A DNA stretch of 64,000 bases, from the NCBI RefSeq assembly GCF_024171605.1, contig NZ_JALKAA010000001.1:558001-622000 (forward strand). The letters run 5' to 3'. This document shows, piece after piece, positions 18,914 through 27,616 of this stretch. Under the pieces are notes generated by a model. That model was not told the origin of the DNA, did not search any database, and was given only the letters and a program-made list of their open reading frames with translations. This DNA comes from Pontibacter sp. HSC-36F09 (lineage in GTDB: Bacteria > Bacteroidota > Bacteroidia > Cytophagales > Hymenobacteraceae). Each line of letters begins with the position of its first letter. Within the stretch, counting starts at the first letter, position 1. The position numbers and the translations under genes are program-made.

Positions 18914-20452
18914 ATGAGCCAAGCCATATCCGTTACTATTCTGACCAAAAACAGCCAGCAGTATCTTGCCGACTGCCTGCATGCCTTGCGTCGCTTTGCC
19001 GAAATAATTGTACTGGATAATGGCTCTACGGACCAAACACTGGCTATAGCGGGCCGCTTTCCGAATGTGCGCATCGTGGAGCACGCCTTTATCGGTTTTG
19101 GACCGATGAAGAACCTGGCCGCGCATCACGCCGTCCACCCCTGGGTCCTCTCCATCGACAGCGACGAGGTGCTTTCCCCCGAACTAGCGGACGAAATACT
19201 GCAGCTCGACCTCCGCGACACACGCAAGGTATACAGCTTCCTGCGCCACAACTTTTACGGCCGTAAGCATATCAAAGCCTGTGGCTGGGACAACGATTAT
19301 GTGCTGCGCCTCTACCACAAAGACACAACCCGCTTCGCTGACCTGCCTGTGCACGAGTATATTCAAACGGATGGCTTACAGGTACAGGCTTTGCGAGGCA
19401 CCATGGACCACTTTTCTTTCAACAGCATTTCGCAGCTGATTGCCAAGATGGACCAGTATACGACCCTCTTTGCCAAAGAGAAACGATTCCGCAAAAGCTC
19501 CTCCCCTGCCAAAAGCTATCTTAAATGGGCCTTCTCGCTTTTCAGGAACTATGTGCTGCAGCGCGGGTTTTTGTATGGGTATGAAGGTATGGCCATCTCC
19601 TTCTCAAACGCCAATGGCACTTTTTACAAATACATGAAACTGCACGAAGAGAACCAGCGCCTCGGCATAAGCTTGATCATCACCACATACAACTGGAAGG
19701 AAGCCTTGGGCACCGTACTCCGCAGCGCCTTCAAGCAAAGCGAACTGCCACGCGAAATTATTGTGGCCGATGACGGCTCGCGCGACGACACACGTGCCCT
19801 TGTCCAGAGCTTAGCCAAGGAGTCGCCAGTGCCGTTGCTGCACAGTTGGCAGGAAGACTTGGGCTTCAGAGCGGCTGAGAGCCGCAACAGGGCCATCGCG
19901 ATGGCGACCGGCGAGTATGTGGTAATCATTGACGGTGACATGGTACTGCACCCCGATTTTTTGAAGGGCCACCGCCGGGCAGCCCGAAAAGGCTATTTCA
20001 CGCAGGGGAAGCGGGTGCTGCTAAGCCCGGATCTGAGTCAGGACCTGATCAACCGTGGTCCCGCTCCCATCTCTCCTCTTTCGTCAGGTATAAAGAACAG
20101 GCTCAATGCCACGAATTCTCCTTTCCTGTCTAATCTTTTCAGCAAAGACAAAGCGGGTATCGCGTCTATCAAGAGCTGCAACATGGGCTTCTGGATGGAG
20201 GACATCATCCGGGTAAATGGCTTTAATGAGGATTTCGTGGGTTGGGGCCGTGAAGACAGTGAGTTTGCTATCAGGTTGCTTAACAGCGGTACTAAACGGC
20301 AAAACCTGGCCTTTGGAGGTATAGCCTACCACCTGCATCACCAGGAAAACTCGCGACAGAGCCTGGCCGCCAACGATGCTATCCTGGAGAGGGCCATGCA
20401 GGAAAACAGCACCTTCTGCCCGAACGGTATCGACAAACACCTAACCAACTAA
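18914..20452 (+). CDS. Bifunctional glycosyltransferase: two fused GT2-type domains
   Basis: This 512-residue protein carries two GT-A glycosyltransferase domains. The first (about residues 5-230) begins SVTILTKNSQQYLADCL and has VLDNGSTD and SIDSDEV, resembling the WaaE/KdtX-type enzymes that modify lipopolysaccharide core. The second (from about 257) begins SLIITTYNWKEAL, has VADDGSRDDT and the metal motif IIDGDMVLH. It ends with the galactosyltransferase-type segment NGFNEDFVGWGREDSEF. No signal peptide or membrane helix is evident, so it probably works on the cytoplasmic face of the inner membrane. Sugar and acceptor cannot be read from sequence. It ends in a terminator built from the CTATACC/GGTATAG word. 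Confidence 0.88.
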   Translation: MSQAISVTILTKNSQQYLADCLHALRRFAEIIVLDNGSTDQTLAIAGRFPNVRIVEHAFIGFGPMKNLAAHHAVHPWVLSIDSDEVLSPELADEILQLDLRDTRKVYSFLRHNFYGRKHIKACGWDNDYVLRLYHKDTTRFADLPVHEYIQTDGLQVQALRGTMDHFSFNSISQLIAKMDQYTTLFAKEKRFRKSSSPAKSYLKWAFSLFRNYVLQRGFLYGYEGMAISFSNANGTFYKYMKLHEENQRLGISLIITTYNWKEALGTVLRSAFKQSELPREIIVADDGSRDDTRALVQSLAKESPVPLLHSWQEDLGFRAAESRNRAIAMATGEYVVIIDGDMVLHPDFLKGHRRAARKGYFTQGKRVLLSPDLSQDLINRGPAPISPLSSGIKNRLNATNSPFLSNLFSKDKAGIASIKSCNMGFWMEDIIRVNGFNEDFVGWGREDSEFAIRLLNSGTKRQNLAFGGIAYHLHHQENSRQSLAANDAILERAMQENSTFCPNGIDKHLTN

Positions 20453-20475
20453 TAAGCGAATCCCATTTTTTCTAT

Positions 20476-20530
20476 GCCTATACCTGCTGTTCGGCTAAGC
20501 CTGTGGCAGGTATAGGCACTGCTTTTTTTT
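20476..20530 (+). terminator. Intrinsic terminator with stem GCCTATACCTGC/GCAGGTATAGGC
   Basis: A perfect 12-bp inverted repeat (20476-20487 and 20506-20517) is followed five bases later by a run of eight T (20523-20530). The stem consists almost wholly of the dispersed word in inverted orientation. It would end the glycosyltransferase transcript. Confidence 0.85.
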
Positions 20531-20684
20531 AGTACTGGGTCGGTAGGTAGAACAATGGCATAACATCAGGTATAGGATGCAGGCAACAAAATTTTAGCTT
20601 TAGAGTAGTATAAATATTAGGCTATTTTTTATTACAAAATATATTAGCTGCATATATTATTCGCTCTAAAGCTCTGGCATCCTG

Positions 20685-23657
20685 ATGCGCCTTTTTGCTC
20701 TTATACTCTTGCTGGTAGTTTCGCACCACTCACAGGCGCAGCAGTTCAACTTCCGAAACTGGTCGCTTGAGCAGGGCTTGCCGCAATCGCAGGTAAACGA
20801 CATTTTGCAGGATGACAAAGGGCAGCTCTGGGTGGCCACCCTTGGAGGCCTCAGCCGCTTTGACGGATCTGTTTTCCATACCTATACCAAACGGGAAGGT
20901 ATGAGCAGTAACAGCATAAGTTGTCTGTTGCTTGACAGCCGGCAACGTATCTGGATCGGCACTACTGACAGGGGACTGATGGTGCTTAATGGAGACAGCT
21001 TTGATGTGTTTGAACAGGAAGCCGGTCTGCCAACTGGTGGCGTTCACAGCATTGCAGAAGATCATCAGGGCACTATTTGGGCTGCTACGGACAGCGGTGT
21101 TTACTCCCTGGCTAAAGACAGTTTTGTGCGGCACAATGACCTGCCGCCTCTCCGATACAATGATATACTCATTACGGCCACCAACGAGCTCTGGGCAGGA
21201 AGCAACTCACAAGGTATGTACAGAATAAACGCAAAAGGGACAAGCAACTATACCATTGCCAATAGCGCCCTGCCCAATAACAGCGTCAATGCACTAGATC
21301 AGTCACCAGACGGCACCATTTGGATCGGCACGGCGAGCGGAGCGGCCACTTTCAAAATGAATAATCTGGAAAATTTTGATCTCCCGGCAGGTATAGAAAG
21401 CCCGAACGTAAGAGACTTCACTACTGACAACTACGGCCACCAGTGGCTGAGTCTGCATCTCAATGGCGTGCTCAAATACGACGGCCGGGAGTTCCAGCAC
21501 CTTACCCGTTACAGTGGTTTGCGCACAGATAGAGTCAATTGCATCACCACAGACCGCGAAGGCAATATCTGGATCGGCACAACCGGCCACGGCCTGATGC
21601 AGTACCGCAACCCCTGGTTCGTCCACTTCTTCGATATGGGAGAGGTAAAGGAGCCCGTCATATCGGCCCTGGCGCAGGACACCAAAGGCAGGGTATGGCT
21701 CGGGACCGATGACGGCTATGCGGCTTTTATGGAAGGCGGTATCCTGAACTGGCTTCAAACCGACATCTGGCCAAAAGGGACTACCCTGCACAGCATGTGG
21801 GTAGCGAACGAAAACGACGTATGGGTATGCACTAGTAACGGACTGTACCGACTAGGACCTGGTAAAGTAGCCCATTATGGCTCTGCGCAGGGGCTTCCAT
21901 CGGCTGAGGTATACCAGGCCATGCCAATGCCTAATGGTGACTTGCTGTTGGCTACAGCGGCCGGGTTAGCCATCCTGCTCCCCAATCAACAATATATTAA
22001 GCCTCTGCACCCGCTATCCCTCACAGGCAAGGTATACGCCCTGCACCGTGACAGCAGCGACAAGATCTGGATCGGTGCCGAGAAAGGTGTGTTCCGTTAC
22101 GAAAACAATAAGCTAGCTGCAGCCAAAGGTCTGGGAGATGCGGATTTTCGCGAGATATTCACCATTGCTGAAGACGAGTCAGGTACGCTGTATTTTGGCG
22201 GCTTCAACTACGGCATCATGGCCTGGCACGACAAATGGAAGTCTCCTAAGGTATACAACTCAAGCAATGGTCTGCCAAACGAGGGTATAAAAAGCCTTTA
22301 CGTTGATAACACAGACCACTTGTGGGTCGGCACCAGCCGGGGAGTGCTGAAAGTGCAGCTCGACCAACTCCACAACCAGGGCCGTCTCAGCATCCGGTCT
22401 TACGCAAACCAGGAAGGGTTCAGGGGCCTGGAAGTGAGTAACAGGGGGATTACTCAAACGCCCGACGGCACAGTATGGTTTGCCACAGCCAAAGGGCTAA
22501 CCATGTACCTGCCCGAAATGGATCGCCGCAACCAGGTATACCCAAACACACTTATTACCAACATCATGCTTTTCCAGAAACCTACCGACTGGACAAGTTT
22601 GGGCTACATCATCGACTCAACTACCGGACTCCCGGTCAACCTGCGACTGCCGCACAACCGAAACCACCTGACGTTTGACTTTCATGGCATCTCGCTCACT
22701 GCTCCCGATCGGGTGCGTTACCGCTACCGCCTTAAGGGGCACGATGAGCAATGGTCTGCCGTCACGGATCATTCTTTCGCCACCTATGCCAGCCTTGATC
22801 CGGGCAGCTATACCTTTCAGCTGCTGGCCGCCAACAGCGACGGTTACTGGACCCCGAGCCCGCTCACCTATACCTTCACGATCGTGCCGCCAGTATGGCG
22901 TCGGGAATGGTTTATTGTCCTGATGGTCCTAGTAGCTACTGGCGCCGCCATCAGTGTGGTCAGGTTACGCGAAAGAAGCCTGGTGAAGCTCAATTCATTG
23001 CTGGAGCAGAAGGTACAGCATCGAACCCAACTACTCGAGGAAAAAAACCGGGAGAAGGAAATCCTGCTGAAAGAAATACACCATCGCGTCAAGAATAATC
23101 TGCAGATCATCATGAGCATGCTCAACCTGCAAACCCGGCGTGTGCAGGACCCCAAGGCCCTTGAAGTGATGCAGTCTGTACGGGGGCGGGTCAGGTCGAT
23201 GGCCATTCTGCATGAGCGCCTATACCAGCACGAGGATCTGGCCTCGATCGATCTGAATGCCTACATAGAAGCGATATGCGAGGGATTGGGCGCTACTTAT
23301 GGGATACGGGAGCGCCATATCAAAATCAAACTTGATATCCCTGCCATTATGGTGGAAGCCGATACAGCACTTTCATTGGGGCTGATTGTCAATGAACTTG
23401 TTTCAAACTCCATCAAATACGCTTTCCCCAACCGGTACGGGCAGGTCGCTATTTACCTGAGGTCGGAACAGCAAGACGCCTATACCCTGACGGTGCACGA
23501 TGATGGCATCGGCCTGCCAACCGACTTCGAGGAGCGCCGCAAAAAGTCGTTTGGCTTGCAATTGGTGTCGTCTCTAGCCAAAAAGCTGGGGGGGCACATC
23601 GAATACTTAAATAATAATGGTACAAAAGCAATATTATATTTTGTTTTGTCACCGTAA
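20685..23657 (+). CDS. Sensor histidine kinase with periplasmic beta-propeller (HisKA_2 type)
   Basis: This 990-residue sensor has a signal peptide (MRLFALILLLVVSHHSQA). A long periplasmic region of two-component-regulator propeller repeats follows, marked by recurring G-x-[IL]-W-[IV]-G/A-T-x-x-G units. Then come a Y_Y_Y-type Ig domain (YRYRLKGHDEQW), one membrane helix (about 745-765, WFIVLMVLVATGAAISVV) and a cytoplasmic kinase. The phospho-acceptor segment EIHHRVKNNLQ (His 799/800) is HisKA_2 type, and the ATPase domain has ELVSNSIKYAF and HDDGIGL. It resembles the hybrid two-component sensors used for glycan sensing, but without a fused DNA-binding module; the partner is the LytTR regulator 30 bp downstream. 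The ligand is unknown. Confidence 0.93.
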   Translation: MRLFALILLLVVSHHSQAQQFNFRNWSLEQGLPQSQVNDILQDDKGQLWVATLGGLSRFDGSVFHTYTKREGMSSNSISCLLLDSRQRIWIGTTDRGLMVLNGDSFDVFEQEAGLPTGGVHSIAEDHQGTIWAATDSGVYSLAKDSFVRHNDLPPLRYNDILITATNELWAGSNSQGMYRINAKGTSNYTIANSALPNNSVNALDQSPDGTIWIGTASGAATFKMNNLENFDLPAGIESPNVRDFTTDNYGHQWLSLHLNGVLKYDGREFQHLTRYSGLRTDRVNCITTDREGNIWIGTTGHGLMQYRNPWFVHFFDMGEVKEPVISALAQDTKGRVWLGTDDGYAAFMEGGILNWLQTDIWPKGTTLHSMWVANENDVWVCTSNGLYRLGPGKVAHYGSAQGLPSAEVYQAMPMPNGDLLLATAAGLAILLPNQQYIKPLHPLSLTGKVYALHRDSSDKIWIGAEKGVFRYENNKLAAAKGLGDADFREIFTIAEDESGTLYFGGFNYGIMAWHDKWKSPKVYNSSNGLPNEGIKSLYVDNTDHLWVGTSRGVLKVQLDQLHNQGRLSIRSYANQEGFRGLEVSNRGITQTPDGTVWFATAKGLTMYLPEMDRRNQVYPNTLITNIMLFQKPTDWTSLGYIIDSTTGLPVNLRLPHNRNHLTFDFHGISLTAPDRVRYRYRLKGHDEQWSAVTDHSFATYASLDPGSYTFQLLAANSDGYWTPSPLTYTFTIVPPVWRREWFIVLMVLVATGAAISVVRLRERSLVKLNSLLEQKVQHRTQLLEEKNREKEILLKEIHHRVKNNLQIIMSMLNLQTRRVQDPKALEVMQSVRGRVRSMAILHERLYQHEDLASIDLNAYIEAICEGLGATYGIRERHIKIKLDIPAIMVEADTALSLGLIVNELVSNSIKYAFPNRYGQVAIYLRSEQQDAYTLTVHDDGIGLPTDFEERRKKSFGLQLVSSLAKKLGGHIEYLNNNGTKAILYFVLSP

Positions 23658-23687
23658 GTTGATAATTTTACGTAAGAGTCTAATGCT

Positions 23688-24428
23688 ATGACGAAACCAA
23701 AGATTCTTATTTCGGAAGACGAGATTATAATCGCAGAAGACCTGGCTGCCTGTTTAGAGGAGTTGGGCTACCAGACGTGCGCCATCGACTCCGGTGAAAG
23801 CACACTTGACATGATCCGAACCATGCAACCAGACTTGGTACTGCTCGATGTGAACCTGAAAGGGGACATTGATGGTATCGAGATTGGCTCTAAAATTCGG
23901 GAGGAATTCGACATTCCTTTCATTTACCTGACCGCCTATGCCGACAAGGACACACTGGACAGGGCAAAGAAAACAGAGCCTGATGGCTTCCTGGCCAAGC
24001 CGTTCGACGAAAAGAACCTGCGTTCTGCCATTGAGTTGGCCCTTTACAAGCACGATTCCGGACAGAAGGGAGTTGACAATGGCGCAAGCAAGGCGCCAAA
24101 GGAAGCGGAACCGCAAACCGATTACATTTTTGTAAAGGTTAAGCACCGCATCATCAAAGTGCATTACAGCGACATACTGTGGGTAGAGGCCTACGACAAC
24201 TACTCTTTTATCGTCACAGCGGATCAGAAGTACCTTGTCAGCTCCACACTCAAAGACATGGAGCACAAGCTGCCTTCCAGCAATTTCGTGCGGGTACACC
24301 GTTCTTATATTGCCAACCTCGACAAAGTGGAGGCTCTGGAAGAAAACGCGGTTGTGTTCTCTAAAGGTGATATCCCGATTGGCAAATCTTATAAGAAATC
24401 GCTGATGTCGCGCTTTAACATTATCTGA
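23688..24428 (+). CDS. LytTR-family response regulator
   Basis: This 246-residue regulator has a receiver domain (residues 4-120) with acidic pocket EDE at 10-12, phospho-acceptor Asp54 (LVLLDVNL), the Thr in YLTAYAD, and the conserved Lys in FLAKPFDEK. After a short linker comes a LytTR DNA-binding domain (about 139-246) with YSDILWVEAYDNYS and VRVHRSYIANLDKVE. It starts 30 bp after the histidine kinase and is the obvious cognate partner. LytTR domains bind direct repeats in promoters. The target genes are unknown. Confidence 0.95.
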   Translation: MTKPKILISEDEIIIAEDLAACLEELGYQTCAIDSGESTLDMIRTMQPDLVLLDVNLKGDIDGIEIGSKIREEFDIPFIYLTAYADKDTLDRAKKTEPDGFLAKPFDEKNLRSAIELALYKHDSGQKGVDNGASKAPKEAEPQTDYIFVKVKHRIIKVHYSDILWVEAYDNYSFIVTADQKYLVSSTLKDMEHKLPSSNFVRVHRSYIANLDKVEALEENAVVFSKGDIPIGKSYKKSLMSRFNII

Positions 24429-24459
24429 CAGAAACGCTACTACACCGGTAAAAGCCACT

Positions 24460-24507
24460 AATTGCCCTGACCTTTAAATAATTGAAAGGTCAGGGCAATT
24501 ATTTTAG
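24460..24507 (+). terminator. Terminator after the kinase/regulator operon
   Basis: A perfect 16-bp inverted repeat (24460-24475 and 24485-24500), with core TTGCCCTGACC, is followed by ATTTTAG. It closes the two-component operon and lies just upstream of the next promoter. Confidence 0.8.
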
Positions 24508-24516
24508 ACGTACCCC

Positions 24517-24524
24517 TATCTTTG
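24517..24524 (+). promoter_or_regulatory. -7 element (TATCTTTG) of the second glycosyltransferase
   Basis: TATCTTTG matches TAnnTTTG and lies 21 nt before the ATG at 24545. It makes the longer in-frame ATG at 24482 unlikely because that falls upstream and inside the preceding terminator. Confidence 0.6.
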
Positions 24525-24544
24525 TGCTTCGTCACAGCATTTTT

Positions 24545-25279
24545 ATGTCCCAGAGAATCACCGTCGTTTTTACCAGCTGCAACCGCTTCGACCTGCTCGA
24601 AGCCACATTGAAGACTTTTTTTAAGTTCAACACCTACCCTGTCGAAAAGATACTGGTAATTGAAGACAGCGGGAACCGTAAAGGCCTGGAGAAGGTGCTG
24701 CAGAAGTTCAGCTACGACAAGTTTGAAACGATTGTGAACCCACAGCAACTGGGCCAGCGCAGGAGCATCGAGATTGCCTATAGCCACGTAGACACAGAGT
24801 ATATCTTCCATTGCGAAGACGACTGGGTATTCCTGCGTGAAGGTTTTATAGAGGACTCGCTTACTTTGATGGAGGCATTCCCGAAACTCATCACTGTTTG
24901 GGGAAGAATAGCAAAAGAGCTTCCGGCTGATTTTTTCGCGGAAGAAGAGCAGGAGTATCAGGGCATCAGGTATAGAGAGGTGAAGAAGGAGATCTTTATC
25001 CTAAATCCAAGCCTGAAGCGCATGAGCGACTATAAGCTGATGGGTGGCTTCACGCAGTTTAGCCTCGGGCAGTTTGAGCGGGAGATATCAGACTTCTTCA
25101 GTGACCTGGGTTACACCGCCGTGATTCTGGACAGGCCCTATACCACGCATCTGGGTTTGCATCGCCGTGTCCATTACCGCGATAGAGCCAACAAATACCT
25201 CAAACTTGACAACAAGTTCAAACAGGTGAAGGCCTCCGTCTACAAGTTCTTTAAATTAGGCAGATTCAAATCGCAATAA
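24545..25279 (+). CDS. GT2-type glycosyltransferase family protein
   Basis: This 244-residue protein begins MSQRITVVFTSCNRFDLLEA, a typical GT-A start, followed by ILVIEDSGNRKGL and the probable metal/nucleotide-sugar motif HCEDDWVF (about residues 90-97). No membrane segment is seen. I chose the ATG at 24545, downstream of a TATCTTTG promoter element. It sits alone between two terminators. The donor sugar and acceptor are unknown; a role in cell-surface glycan or glycolipid assembly is inferred from the family. Confidence 0.8.
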   Translation: MSQRITVVFTSCNRFDLLEATLKTFFKFNTYPVEKILVIEDSGNRKGLEKVLQKFSYDKFETIVNPQQLGQRRSIEIAYSHVDTEYIFHCEDDWVFLREGFIEDSLTLMEAFPKLITVWGRIAKELPADFFAEEEQEYQGIRYREVKKEIFILNPSLKRMSDYKLMGGFTQFSLGQFEREISDFFSDLGYTAVILDRPYTTHLGLHRRVHYRDRANKYLKLDNKFKQVKASVYKFFKLGRFKSQ

Positions 25280-25281
25280 CA

Positions 25282-25313
25282 AAAAAAGCCGGAGCTGATG
25301 CCCCGGCTTTTTT
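25282..25313. terminator. Bidirectional terminator between glycosyltransferase and ahcY
   Basis: An 11-bp inverted repeat AAAAAAGCCGG/CCGGCTTTTTT (25282-25292, 25303-25313) has A and T runs on both sides. It can terminate both convergent genes. Confidence 0.9.
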
Positions 25314-25334
25314 ATTTATACCTGAATTCTAAAA

Positions 25335-26642
25335 TTAGTATCTGTAGTACTCTGGCTTGTAAGGGCCTTCTACTTCCACACCAATATAAGCGGCCTGGTC
25401 CGGACGAAGCTCATCCAGCTCTACGCCGATCTTGCTTAGGTGCAGGCGGGCTACTTTCTCGTCGAGGTGCTTTGGCAGGGTGTATACCTGGTTCTCGTAG
25501 GCGGCTGCGTTTGTCCAAAGCTCCAGCTGGGCCAAAGTTTGGTTAGAGAAAGAGTTCGACATTACAAACGAAGGGTGACCAGTCGCGCAACCCAGGTTTA
25601 CCAGGCGGCCTTCGGCCAGCACGATGATGTCCTTGCCTTCGATGTTATAGAGGTCTACCTGCGGCTTGATGGTATCTTTGGTATGACCGTAAGCACCGTT
25701 CAGCCAGGCCATGTCGATCTCGTTGTCGAAGTGACCGATGTTACAAACGATCGCCTTATCTTTCAGGCTGCGGAAATGCTGCTCAGATATGATGTCTTTG
25801 TTACCAGTGGCTGTTACTACAATATCAGCTTCTTTCACGGCATCGACCATACGCTTCACCGCAAAGCCGTCCATGGCAGCCTGCAGCGCGCAAATCGGAT
25901 CGATTTCGGTTACGATCACGCGGGCACCGGCACCACGCAATGAAGCGGCAGAACCTTTTCCAACGTCACCGTAGCCAGCTACAACCGCTACTTTACCAGC
26001 CATCATCACGTCGGTAGCACGACGGATCGCATCTACCAGAGACTCCTTGCAACCATACTTGTTATCAAACTTCGACTTGGTTACCGAGTCGTTCACGTTA
26101 ATGGCAGGCATTGGCAGTGTACCATTCTTCACGCGCTCATACAGGCGGTGAACACCGGTAGTCGTTTCTTCTGAAAGGCCTTTGATGCCATCGGCCAGCT
26201 CTGGGTACTTGTCCAGCACCATGTTGGTCAGGTCACCACCGTCATCCAGGATCATGTTGAGTGGCTTGCGGTCTTCACCGAAGAAGAGCGTTTGCTCAAT
26301 GCACCAGTCAAACTCTTCGGCAGTCATACCTTTCCAGGCGTAAACCGAAATACCGGCAGCGGCAATGGCAGCGGCAGCGTGGTCCTGCGTTGAGAATATG
26401 TTGCACGAAGACCAGGTCACCTCAGCGCCCAGCTCCACCAGCGTTTCGATCAGCACGGCAGTCTGGATGGTCATGTGCAGACAGCCGGCAATGCGGGCAC
26501 CCGCCAGCGGCTTGCTCGGGCCGTACTCCTGACGAATCGCCATCAGGCCGGGCATTTCCGCCTCAGCCAGTCTGATCTCTTTGCGGCCCCACTCGGCCAG
26601 CGAAATATCTTTTACCTTGTACTTTAGTTGCGTATCAATCAT
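25335..26642 (-). CDS. ahcY: Adenosylhomocysteinase
   Basis: This enzyme (435 residues) hydrolyses S-adenosylhomocysteine to adenosine and homocysteine, closing the methylation cycle that MetK (57964-59268) opens. The substrate-binding segments [18 protein letters not shown] and [17 protein letters not shown], and the NAD-binding loop [19 protein letters not shown], are visible. The C-terminus ends in the conserved KPEYYRY. It has its own promoter (26668-26698) and terminator. I looked for an S-adenosylhomocysteine riboswitch in the short leader and saw none. Confidence 0.98.
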   Translation of the reverse strand: MIDTQLKYKVKDISLAEWGRKEIRLAEAEMPGLMAIRQEYGPSKPLAGARIAGCLHMTIQTAVLIETLVELGAEVTWSSCNIFSTQDHAAAAIAAAGISVYAWKGMTAEEFDWCIEQTLFFGEDRKPLNMILDDGGDLTNMVLDKYPELADGIKGLSEETTTGVHRLYERVKNGTLPMPAINVNDSVTKSKFDNKYGCKESLVDAIRRATDVMMAGKVAVVAGYGDVGKGSAASLRGAGARVIVTEIDPICALQAAMDGFAVKRMVDAVKEADIVVTATGNKDIISEQHFRSLKDKAIVCNIGHFDNEIDMAWLNGAYGHTKDTIKPQVDLYNIEGKDIIVLAEGRLVNLGCATGHPSFVMSNSFSNQTLAQLELWTNAAAYENQVYTLPKHLDEKVARLHLSKIGVELDELRPDQAAYIGVEVEGPYKPEYYRY

Positions 26643-26667
26643 GTTGTAATATTTTCTTAAGGAAGCA

Positions 26668-26698
26668 CAAAATTATAAAATTTCTCTGTCATCTTCAA
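26668..26698 (-). promoter_or_regulatory. Promoter of ahcY
   Basis: On the minus strand, TTG (26698-26696) is followed after 20 nt by TAATTTTG (26675-26668), matching the Bacteroidota promoter pattern, about 26 nt upstream of the ahcY start. Confidence 0.7.
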
Positions 26699-26741
26699 CA
26701 CCAGATAAGTATACGACTGAAAGTCAAACAGTTTTAAATAC

Positions 26742-26770
26742 AGAGGCCCGTGCCAATGGCACAGGCCTCT
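26742..26770 (-). terminator. Hairpin downstream of the DUF4397 gene
   Basis: A 13-bp inverted repeat with one G-T mismatch (26742-26754 and 26758-26770; core GGCCcGTGCC) with a three-base loop lies 22 bp beyond the stop of the DUF4397 gene. The minus-strand downstream sequence is AT-rich. Confidence 0.65.
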
Positions 26771-26792
26771 TGTAGGTATGTCTTCTTCGCAG

Positions 26793-27482
26793 TTATCGGT
26801 TCGTAATGATCTCGGCGCCAAGGGTGTTGGTGTTGCTTGCCGGAGGGGCCACAAAACCTCTGGCAAAAATGGTATAGATACGACCGGCGGCCAGCTGCAC
26901 GTTTGGTACGGTCAGCACTACTGTTTGAGTACCGGCCAGGCGCACTTCCAAGTTATAAGAGGCGGCATCGACAGGCGTGAAGTCGGTTGCGCTCTTAAAG
27001 GCTCGGTTGCCGAACAGCACAGGTCCGTTGGTCACGGCCACGTCCACGGCAGGCGCGTCAGGCGACAGGTGCACAAAGCGCACGTGCGCTTTGCCGGCGG
27101 CAGGGGTATCCAGGTCGTCTTCCAGCACCAAAGGTTCAATGGCGCTTAACGTGTTGATTGCGAACACGGAGTAGCTCTCGTTTCTTTCCAGGTCCAGGTT
27201 AGCGTCTATCACGGTTGTGCTGGTACCTGCAGCATTTACCTTCACATTCCGTCGGCCTGCCTGCACTTCGAGGTAGCCGGTGTTGTTCGGGAAAGTAAGG
27301 GCAGCTGTGTTTACCTTGCTATTATCCACCAACAGGTCGACGCCAGGAGCGTCAGGAGAGGCATGCACCACCATTACATTGGAGGTTTCGATCATAGCGT
27401 TGTCATCATCGTCGTCATCGCAGCTTGTCAGCACCATTGCCGGCAGCACGGCCAGCAGCATGATTTTCATCCATTTCTTCAT
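26793..27482 (-). CDS. DUF4397-family lipoprotein
   Basis: This 229-residue protein has a lipoprotein signal (MKKWMKIMLLAVLPAMVLTSC, lipid Cys21) followed at once by six Asp residues. Such an acidic run after the Cys resembles the surface-export signal of Bacteroidota lipoproteins. The rest contains two copies of the DUF4397 motif, VVHASPDAPGVDLLVD (about 39-54) and FVHLSPDAPAVDVAVT, each followed by a beta-rich module. The function of DUF4397 is not established; the protein is probably displayed on the outer surface. It is transcribed alone. Confidence 0.85.
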   Translation of the reverse strand: MKKWMKIMLLAVLPAMVLTSCDDDDDDNAMIETSNVMVVHASPDAPGVDLLVDNSKVNTAALTFPNNTGYLEVQAGRRNVKVNAAGTSTTVIDANLDLERNESYSVFAINTLSAIEPLVLEDDLDTPAAGKAHVRFVHLSPDAPAVDVAVTNGPVLFGNRAFKSATDFTPVDAASYNLEVRLAGTQTVVLTVPNVQLAAGRIYTIFARGFVAPPASNTNTLGAEIITNR

Positions 27483-27591
27483 AGTAATCCGATAAATTAT
27501 TTGTTAAAGATTTCTTTTAGCTGTGATAAGAACCAGCAGGTATAAGGATTGTTTGCGGATGGCCAATTTTTATGAAAAAAAAGGGGCTGAT

Positions 27592-27599
27592 TAAATTTG
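27592..27599 (+). promoter_or_regulatory. -7 element (TAAATTTG) of the THUMP-like methyltransferase gene
   Basis: TAAATTTG matches TAnnTTTG and ends 18 nt before the ATG at 27617. It makes the in-frame ATG at 27572 improbable because that lies upstream of the promoter. Confidence 0.6.
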
Positions 27600-27616
27600 T
27601 ACCTTTACAGCGCACC

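Noticed and set aside
26643..26792. S-adenosylhomocysteine riboswitch upstream of ahcY
   Set aside because: The promoter sits about 26 nt before the start, leaving no room for an aptamer.
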